The notes under the pieces: generated by a model
Told to the model about the DNA's origin: nothing
The model's input: only the letters and a program-made list of their open reading frames with translations
Database searches by the model: none
Part shown: piece after piece, positions 5,958-11,200 of the stretch
Layout: the number at the start of each line of letters is the position of its first letter
Position numbering within the stretch: the first letter of the stretch is position 1
Position numbers and translations under genes: made by a program
Assembly (NCBI GenBank): GCA_945919165.1
Contig: CAMEIZ010000052.1
Span: 1-11,200, forward strand
Reading direction: 5' to 3'
DNA: 11,200 nucleotides
Source: an uncultured Traorella sp.
GTDB lineage: Bacteria > Bacillota_I > Bacilli_A > Erysipelotrichales > Erysipelotrichaceae

Positions 5958-7048
5958 GAATTTGTCCCTGATAATTCATAATCAAAATTATTATTTGATT
6001 TTAATGTAACACTTTTTTTTACCCCACCATTTGGCTCTAGTAAAATAAGAATTCTTTCATATATGCCCCCTTGTTCAGTATAAGTAAAACCAATTAAAGC
6101 GACAGAATGTCCTGTTAAACCTAGGTGCATAGGTTTTCGTGAATTAATTATGTTTCGTACAGATCCAAAATTTATTACTGTGCTTTGAACAACAGATAGC
6201 CCCCAATGGTTATATGCATTTCTAATTTCTGTCCATGATGCACCCTGTTCTGGATTATTTGGATAAACATAATTTGCTATTGAGCTTGCCGTTAATGAAT
6301 AACCCTTTAGATAATTAATTAGAGCTGCACAAGTTGCTGCCCAACACCATGGGTGATTGCCTTGTGAAACGCCTTTAACATTTAATGTCTTTGATTCGAT
6401 AATATTTGCTACAGGCACGTTGCTATTAATACTATAGGTACCGTCAGTTTTTATAGGAGTAACTAAATCATTGTAATTTACTAAATGAAAATTTTGGCAA
6501 AAATTGTTAATTGATTGTGATAAATCTAAAACTGGATTGTTATTTTCAAACAACTTGTATATGGTGATGTAGTTTTGTCCATCGTATGCCTGTAAGACGA
6601 TTCCATCTGTTAGAAGTATGAATTCTTTTTTTATATTTGAAAGCAATAGGTTTTTAAGCTCAAAAACGAAATATGACGATAGAGAAGCCGATAATTCACC
6701 GTTATCATCATTAACTTTGAACAAAGCAACTATATCTTCTCCATATATAACTGGGAAGAAAACAATTGTATCATTTGATGAAGGATTTAATACCGTAAAT
6801 GGACTTCCTAAGCTATAATCATTTGTACTACCTTCGTATTCACCAACAGTAATTAGGGCATTGATATGAATCGGAAATACTCTTTTTGAATAATCATAGA
6901 CTTCATTACTTACACTTAAACTTTTTATGCTCGAACCAATGGTAAAATTAGCTGAAATAGTCGAAGAAAATAAACTAATTATCATTACAAACGAGAGAAA
7001 TATATTAAATATTTTTATATTATCTTTAATAACATATTTTTTTAACAT
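5930..7048 (-). CDS. Secreted papain-like cysteine protease (C39-like/staphopain-like)
   Basis: 372 aa from the ATG at 7048. Residues 1-33 are a Sec signal peptide (KK... then a hydrophobic core around IFLSFVMIISLF, and ISA as probable cleavage site). Residues 35-215 form a propeptide-like, beta-rich region that may act as an intramolecular chaperone or inhibitor. The C-terminal 155 residues are the catalytic domain: VSQGNHPWCWAATCAALINYL holds the oxyanion Gln229 and nucleophile Cys235; GHSVALIGF holds His314; LLEPNGG (about 337-343) is where the third catalytic residue is expected, here Glu338-Pro or Asn340. The pattern fits staphopain C47 or C39/C70-like families. It is followed by an overlapping lipoprotein gene. 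Start choice is uncertain: a strong GGAAGGAGA lies 34 nt upstream, and the frame is open to a TTG at 7096. Confidence 0.85.
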   Translation of the reverse strand: MLKKYVIKDNIKIFNIFLSFVMIISLFSSTISANFTIGSSIKSLSVSNEVYDYSKRVFPIHINALITVGEYEGSTNDYSLGSPFTVLNPSSNDTIVFFPVIYGEDIVALFKVNDDNGELSASLSSYFVFELKNLLLSNIKKEFILLTDGIVLQAYDGQNYITIYKLFENNNPVLDLSQSINNFCQNFHLVNYNDLVTPIKTDGTYSINSNVPVANIIESKTLNVKGVSQGNHPWCWAATCAALINYLKGYSLTASSIANYVYPNNPEQGASWTEIRNAYNHWGLSVVQSTVINFGSVRNIINSRKPMHLGLTGHSVALIGFTYTEQGGIYERILILLEPNGGVKKSVTLKSNNNFDYELSGTNSWKYTRTFQ

Positions 7049-7081
7049 ATTTTTTTGCTTTTTAATCCCTAGAATTAAAAA

Positions 7082-7090
7082 TCTCCTTCC
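7082..7090 (-). promoter_or_regulatory. Strong but misplaced ribosome binding site upstream of the protease
   Basis: GGAAGGAGA on the minus strand is the best site in this region but has no ATG, GTG or TTG within 15 nt downstream in any frame. The only in-frame candidate at proper distance is ATT at 7075, with a 6-nt spacer. The annotated ATG at 7048 is 33 nt away. Confidence 0.55.
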
Positions 7091-7157
7091 ATTCAAATAA
7101 TTTTAGGTTTCGTATTTATATCATTTTTTCTTATGGATTATTTATATATCTATTTAA

Positions 7158-7166
7158 ATTATACCA
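7158..7166 (-). promoter_or_regulatory. Extended -10 promoter of the protease/lipoprotein operon
   Basis: TGGTATAAT on the minus strand lies 110 nt before the annotated protease ATG (about 70 nt before the strong ribosome binding site). The -35 region (TCTAGT at 17 bp) is poor, suggesting dependence on an activator or the extended -10 alone. Confidence 0.55.
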
Positions 7167-7203
7167 TTGGTCTTACCTCTACTAGACGATCTCTCGTTAA
7201 ATT

Positions 7204-7220
7204 TGTACTTTTATCGTACA
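7204..7220. promoter_or_regulatory. TGTAC-N7-GTACA dyad upstream of the protease promoter
   Basis: A perfect 5-bp inverted repeat with a 7-bp spacer is centred about 46 bp upstream of the -10 element, a usual position for an activator binding site. The binding factor is unknown and the short arms make chance occurrence plausible. Confidence 0.25.
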
Positions 7221-7398
7221 TTTGCTTTTAGTTTCCTCATAATGGTAGTCATCCTATACAGGAAACGAATCAAGTAAATTTCAATACCTCTTTCATAAGA
7301 ACATCACCTTTTTTATTATTATTTTCATATATATAATAACTTAAATTCAGTTAAAATAAAGTCTATCATTATTAATATTTATCTGATATAATTTAAAA

Positions 7399-7495
7399 AG
7401 GTAACTATATTTCTAATAATGATGAATTCAGTCTTAATGATGTAGACTAGAAAAAAGTGCCTAAATGGTTCTTTATCCATCTAGGTACTTTTATT
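7399..7495 (+). ncRNA. Candidate small RNA of about 95 nt
   Basis: An extended -10 element TGATATAAT at 7384-7392 on the plus strand is followed, with no substantial open frame (only an 8-codon ATGATG... frame), by a strong terminator hairpin at 7455-7490. The transcript would start around 7399 and end near 7495. The terminator alone is explained by the opposite operon, so the RNA depends on the promoter being real. Confidence 0.25.
7451..7495. terminator. Bidirectional terminator of the permease/lactonase operon
   Basis: A 14-bp stem (7455-7468 with 7477-7490, one A-C mismatch and one G-T wobble) has an 8-nt loop, six A residues on the left and a T-rich right side. On the minus strand it ends the 8436-11200/7537-8427 operon with TTTTTT. 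Confidence 0.8.
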
Positions 7496-7508
7496 TGATC
7501 CTGGTTAC

Positions 7509-7526
7509 CCAAACTTTGCAGTTTGG
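7509..7526 (-). other. Hairpin with GCAA tetraloop after the lactonase stop
   Basis: On the minus strand CCAAACT-GCAA-AGTTTGG forms a perfect 7-bp stem with a GNRA loop, 11 bases after the stop codon. No U tract follows, so it is not a terminator by itself; it may stabilise the mRNA 3' end. It overlaps the right 12-bp inverted repeat copy. Confidence 0.45.
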
Positions 7527-7533
7527 ACATTTT
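7522..7533. repeat. 12-bp inverted repeat, right copy
   Basis: TTTGGACATTTT is the exact reverse complement of 5257-5268. Together they bracket about 2.27 kb that holds the protease and lipoprotein genes. No target duplication is visible outside the copies. Confidence 0.4.
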
Positions 7534-7536
7534 AGT

Positions 7537-8427
7537 TTATTTTACACAAACAATTTTATCAAAATAAGCCTTATTTATGACTTTCGTAAGATTACCTTGA
7601 TCATTAAGCTCATATTTTTCTATTAGATTCGTATTCTGATAGCCAACAATCAAAGCATTGTCTTTTAAATTAAAATCTCTAGGAGCCTCTCCTTTTAAGT
7701 GAACACATTGTACTTCTTTGACATTATTTTCAATGACAAAGTGTTTGATCAGATTTTGCCCTCTTGTTGAGGTATAAAGATGTTTTCCATCTTTGCTTAA
7801 GCGTATGGCTGCTCCTGTTGTCAATGTTTCATCTTCTTTGATTGAAAGAGTTTGAATGATCTTTTTCTGATCCATATCAATGACAAATAATTCGTTGCTT
7901 AACTCCGATAAAACATACAAGGTTTTTTCATCCTGAGTATGAACACCATGACGAGGCCCGCTTTCCTTAGGAAAACAAAGCTCATCAAGATACTTAAAAT
8001 CATAGCTATAGAAACAAATCTTATCCAATCCTAACAAAACAATTCCCAGCATATCCTTAAAGAAAATGATCTGATGACATTTGCTGTGATCTGGATAGTG
8101 CCATTCATGAATCAAATGAAGTGTATCATCCCATACCTTTACAACTGCATCATGATAGTAGGCTGCATAAATACGTTTCTTGTGTTCTTCAATGAAACAA
8201 GCCGGTTTTTCATTTGATAAATAAACAGCCTGTTCATGTCCCATAAGATCAAAACGTGCAATTCCCGAACGATTCTGACGTTTGATGATGGTTATTAAAT
8301 AATCTTCTTTCACATCAAAATAACTGGTGCCTAAATCATTTGTTATTTGCTTAGGATGAGTTAAATCATCTTCGAGTTCATAAATTCCTTGATTATTGTC
8401 AGCTTCATAGCCGCCGATATAGATCAT
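7537..8427 (-). CDS. Beta-propeller lactonase family protein (6-phosphogluconolactonase-like)
   Basis: 296 aa, cytosolic with no signal peptide. Repeated beta-propeller blades begin with MIYIGGYEADNNQGIY. Family marks are GPRHGVHTQDEKTLYVLSE (about 151-169), AAIRLSKDGKHLYTSTRGQN (about 207-226) and APRDFNL (about 250-256), corresponding to the GPRH, D/R-x-SxDGxxLY and PRxF motifs of the YkgB-type lactonases that hydrolyse 6-phosphogluconolactone in the pentose phosphate pathway. It is about 40 residues shorter than the usual 330-350, and some blades are degenerate. The start ATG follows AGGAGA 4-5 nt upstream, and that site overlaps the TAG stop of the permease gene (8-nt gap), so the two are coupled. 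Many members of this family have other or unknown substrates; the assignment to the pathway enzyme is tentative. Confidence 0.8.
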   Translation of the reverse strand: MIYIGGYEADNNQGIYELEDDLTHPKQITNDLGTSYFDVKEDYLITIIKRQNRSGIARFDLMGHEQAVYLSNEKPACFIEEHKKRIYAAYYHDAVVKVWDDTLHLIHEWHYPDHSKCHQIIFFKDMLGIVLLGLDKICFYSYDFKYLDELCFPKESGPRHGVHTQDEKTLYVLSELSNELFVIDMDQKKIIQTLSIKEDETLTTGAAIRLSKDGKHLYTSTRGQNLIKHFVIENNVKEVQCVHLKGEAPRDFNLKDNALIVGYQNTNLIEKYELNDQGNLTKVINKAYFDKIVCVK

Positions 8428-8435
8428 GATTTCTC

Positions 8436-11200
8436 CTATTCTACTGATTTCAGAGATTCCACCATAGGAATCTTTTTCAGTTTATAATGCATGAATTTTG
8501 CTACTATCCAGGAAAAGAACATTGTAATGACAAGTCCTAACAGATATGATTTCACTGCAATAATTCGCCCAAACATCACTGAATCCAGTTCAGCCAATGA
8601 CATAATCAAACGATGCAGAACAGTTCCTAAGCCCAATCCAGCTATTGCACCTATGAAAGAGAGAAGAATATTTTCTCTGAAAACATAATTGCTGACTTCT
8701 TTATCATAAAAACCTAAAACCTTCAGCGTCGCAATTTCACGAATTCGTTCAGAAACATTCACATTTGTAAGATTATATAAAACAACAAAAGCCAATAATC
8801 CTGCAGATATGACAAGTACCACTACAATGATTGACAGTGACGAAATCATATTCGTGAAGGATTCTGCTGTTCCAGAGAAGAAAACAATGCTTTCACAGCC
8901 ATCAAGATCATTAATTGCAGATCCTACCTGGCTTTCAATTAATTCCTGCTTATCATCCAGCTTGATGTAGATTTCCGTTGGTTTGGCACTCAAACCAAAA
9001 CGTGTCTTATATTCATCACTGTTCATGATGATAATATGCCCGACATAGTTTTCAAAAACACCTTGAATGGTAAATTCTACATTCGTGTTATTGGCATTAC
9101 AGCGAATTACATCACCCGTTTTTACACCTAAATCATTTGCCATTTTTTCACTGATGACGACACCGCTCTTTGGTATTTCAACTGGAGCATGACTCTTTCT
9201 GTCTCTTAATACATGGAATTCTTCAAATTTCTTTTCATCATCCACCACTACCAGATTCACGCTTTGATCTTTACTCTTGATATTGACACTTCCGCCTTCC
9301 TGAGTAATTAAAATCAAATCAGATACATGATCCATCTGTGATATTTCATTGACCAGTTCTTCCTTTTCCACAATATTCAAATCATCAGAGATAGTAACAC
9401 TGGCATCATATTTCTGTAATTCTTCATATTGATTGGAAACAATATCACTGATTGAATCCTGTATACCATAGCCGGCAACCAAAAGTGCTGTACAGCCACT
9501 GATTCCCAGAATTGTCATACAGAAACGTTTTTTATAACGGAAAATATTTCGACAGGTTACTTTGTGAGTAAATGTCAAACGGCTCCAGATAAAAGTTATT
9601 CTTTCTAAGAAAATACGTTTTCCATTACTTGGTGCTTTAGGTCTCATTAATAAAGCAGGTGTTTCCTTCAGCTCATTGCTGACAGCAAACCATGTAGCAG
9701 CTAATACAATTAAGATACAGCTAATGGAAGCTAACAATGCTAAATCCCAATAAAAAGTAAAATGAGCATCCGGAACTGTATACATCACATTCCATAGATG
9801 AACAATGATCGTAGGGAATACCGCAAATCCTACTAAAACCCCCACAATACAGCCACAAAGACTGGAAATAAATGCATAGCTTAAATAACGTAAGGCAATA
9901 CTTCCCTTTGTATATCCTAAAGCTTTTAAAGTTCCTATCACACTTCGCTGTTCATCTACCATACGAGTCATCGTAGTAAGACAAATCAAAGCAGCTACCA
10001 GAAAGAAAAATACCGGGAAGATCTTGGCGATTGAATCCATTCGATCAGCACTGCTTCCATAATCCATATAGGAATAATGAGAATGACGATCTAAGATGAT
10101 CCACTCTCCTTCTGACATATTTTCTATATCACTTTTTGCTTTATCCAGCTTTTCTTGAGCATCATTGAGCTGTTCTTCAGCAATTTTCTTGTTCTTTTCA
10201 TATTCATCAACACCCTTTTCATATTCAGCTCTTCCCTGTTGAATTTGAGCTTCGCCACTGGCGATCTGCTGTTCATATTCACTAATCTGAGCATTCATTT
10301 CAGTTTCCAGAGTATCGATGTTTTTTTCCTGAAGAGCGATGGCTTCTTCCAGCTGTTTTTTTGTTGCATCACTGGTAGCAACTTCAATCAGTACTTCTAG
10401 TGTCTGCTGACGCATTTTTAAATTTAAATATTCTTCATTTGTTAAAACACGATCTTCTTCAGGCATGGCTTCAATCTTTTGATTAACATCTGCCAGCATC
10501 TTTTTCAGTTCCTGCACCTGAATACTGCTTTCTCCCAAAGCCAGCTGAGCCCGTAAAATAGCCAGCTGATTTCTTGCATTTTCAATTTGTGCATTACCCT
10601 GTGTCTTAATCAGTTCAATAGCAGATCTCAAATCCTTGATTTTGTTTTCATTATAGATCAGCTCTTCATATCCGCTTTGAAGCTGTTTTTGTGCTTCCTT
10701 CAGTTTTTCTTCTGTTTCAGCCTTATTTTTTAAAAACTCATCTTCGCCTTTTTGATACTCTTCCATCGCCATGGCTTTGACTTCATCAGTTCTTAAACTG
10801 GCGCGATCTTTTCCGAGTTCTTCAATCAAATCTATTTCAGGCTCAATGATTTCATCGAAATATTCATCTGAATAGGAATTATACGGTTTTGCACCATCCA
10901 CCGTTACATAAACTTCCGTGTAAATATCACTGATAAAATTATCATCAAACACTAATAAAAAGCCATCCAGCGATCCATCTCCAATCGAAGAACTTCCTTT
11001 CTGATAAGAAAGATAATATGGAGATTTCACTGTCCCAACAACCGTTAATTTACTTGCCTTAAGTGTTTCACTTATATCTGTGTCGGTACCGCTGTAAAGC
11101 TCGATCACATCCCCAATCTTAGGCGTATTGAAAGTAATCTTACCTTCTTCAATCACACATTCATTCTCGTTTTCCGGCATTCTTCCTTCAACTAAAATGG
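8436..11200 (-). CDS. FtsX-type ABC transporter permease with long coiled coil (5' end outside window)
   Basis: The frame stays open through the right edge (ILVEGR precedes the methionine codon at 11180), so that methionine is internal and the N-terminus with its first membrane helix is missing. About 920 residues are visible, numbered here from that methionine. Residues 1-120 belong to an extracytoplasmic domain. Residues 130-355 are a heptad-rich coiled coil (many K/E/Q/A). A first FtsX domain spans 382-505 with three or four helices and the MVDEQRSVIGTLKALGYTKG coupling segment. Helix 553-573 begins the second half, followed by a second extracytoplasmic domain (575-775). The last FtsX domain (about 780-914) carries SERIREIATLKVLGF. 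The ATPase partner is expected upstream, beyond the window. Such permeases work in mechanotransmission, lipoprotein or peptide export; the substrate is unknown. Confidence 0.9.
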   Translation of the reverse strand, partial: ILVEGRMPENENECVIEEGKITFNTPKIGDVIELYSGTDTDISETLKASKLTVVGTVKSPYYLSYQKGSSSIGDGSLDGFLLVFDDNFISDIYTEVYVTVDGAKPYNSYSDEYFDEIIEPEIDLIEELGKDRASLRTDEVKAMAMEEYQKGEDEFLKNKAETEEKLKEAQKQLQSGYEELIYNENKIKDLRSAIELIKTQGNAQIENARNQLAILRAQLALGESSIQVQELKKMLADVNQKIEAMPEEDRVLTNEEYLNLKMRQQTLEVLIEVATSDATKKQLEEAIALQEKNIDTLETEMNAQISEYEQQIASGEAQIQQGRAEYEKGVDEYEKNKKIAEEQLNDAQEKLDKAKSDIENMSEGEWIILDRHSHYSYMDYGSSADRMDSIAKIFPVFFFLVAALICLTTMTRMVDEQRSVIGTLKALGYTKGSIALRYLSYAFISSLCGCIVGVLVGFAVFPTIIVHLWNVMYTVPDAHFTFYWDLALLASISCILIVLAATWFAVSNELKETPALLMRPKAPSNGKRIFLERITFIWSRLTFTHKVTCRNIFRYKKRFCMTILGISGCTALLVAGYGIQDSISDIVSNQYEELQKYDASVTISDDLNIVEKEELVNEISQMDHVSDLILITQEGGSVNIKSKDQSVNLVVVDDEKKFEEFHVLRDRKSHAPVEIPKSGVVISEKMANDLGVKTGDVIRCNANNTNVEFTIQGVFENYVGHIIIMNSDEYKTRFGLSAKPTEIYIKLDDKQELIESQVGSAINDLDGCESIVFFSGTAESFTNMISSLSIIVVVLVISAGLLAFVVLYNLTNVNVSERIREIATLKVLGFYDKEVSNYVFRENILLSFIGAIAGLGLGTVLHRLIMSLAELDSVMFGRIIAVKSYLLGLVITMFFSWIVAKFMHYKLKKIPMVESLKSVE

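Larger units (their letters stand above)
7097..7536. other. Long AT-rich non-coding stretch between two minus-strand operons
   Basis: No convincing gene is seen. It contains the protease promoter (7158-7166), a TGTAC-N7-GTACA dyad (7204-7220), and a GTTTCCT/AGGAAAC hairpin with a 22-nt loop (7231-7266). It also contains an isolated plus-strand extended -10 promoter (7384-7392) bordered by the 10-bp inverted repeat ATCATTATTA (7365-7374) / TAATAATGAT (7414-7423), a terminator (7451-7495), and a hairpin at 7509-7526. Only short, stop-interrupted frames occur on the minus strand around 7220-7310; they might be a gene remnant, but I recognise nothing. Confidence 0.6.

Noticed and set aside
7220..7310. 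Minus-strand open stretch of about 28 codons ending in RKLKANVR
   Set aside because: No start with ribosome binding site in that frame, short, and no recognised homology; could be a remnant but is not supportable as a gene.
10155..10400. Plus-strand 81-codon hydrophobic frame antisense to the permease coiled coil
   Set aside because: The Phe/Ile/Leu/Ser-rich translation is the expected complement of Lys/Glu-rich coiled-coil codons; no start signal.
1..11200. CRISPR array
   Set aside because: No regularly spaced repeats of 25-40 bp with unique spacers were seen; the only tandem repeat is the two-unit 24-bp IS end at the left edge.

Overview
The window comes from a low-GC Bacillota-type genome. 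Support for this is the AT-rich intergenic sequence, strong purine-rich ribosome binding sites, extended -10 promoters (TGnTATAAT), hairpin-plus-U-tract terminators, lipoprotein and signal-peptide types, and tRNA genes with encoded CCA. A gut Erysipelotrichia/Clostridia-like commensal is my guess; nothing here fixes the genus. The layout looks accessory: an insertion-sequence edge, a tRNA cluster and several short, independently terminated cargo operons.

Left part (1-1530). The first 56 bases look like the terminus of an IS21-family insertion sequence: two 24-bp repeat units followed by a short tip. It abuts, with no gap, the last 158 codons of an FGGY-family sugar kinase whose N-terminal two thirds are missing. 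A strong terminator follows, then a small hypothetical gene (645-1157). Next are two tRNA-Arg genes (CCG and CCT anticodons) on the minus strand, one base apart, and a divergent tRNA-Leu(GAG) on the plus strand.

Middle part (1641-5242). A minus-strand operon encodes a HEPN-domain/SAM-methyltransferase fusion (465 aa), overlapping by ATGA a HAD-superfamily phosphatase-like protein. It is divergent from a plus-strand gene for a 484-aa protein with a large soluble domain and two C-terminal membrane helices. The shared 134-bp divergent promoter region suggests, but does not prove, a functional group; HEPN domains of the RNxxxH type are often ribonucleases in toxin-antitoxin and defence systems.

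Right-middle part (5257-7536). A minus-strand pair encodes a secreted papain-like cysteine protease and, overlapping its 3' end by 28 bp, a lipoprotein whose C-terminal domain could be a protease-inhibitor-like beta fold. The arrangement recalls staphopain/staphostatin operons. The pair is bracketed by a 12-bp inverted repeat and preceded by a roughly 490-bp repeat-rich non-coding stretch that may hold a small RNA.

Right end (7537-11200). A minus-strand operon holds the C-terminal 920 or so residues of a large FtsX-type ABC transporter permease with a long extracytoplasmic coiled coil, running off the right edge. It is followed 8 nt later by a translationally coupled beta-propeller lactonase-like protein.
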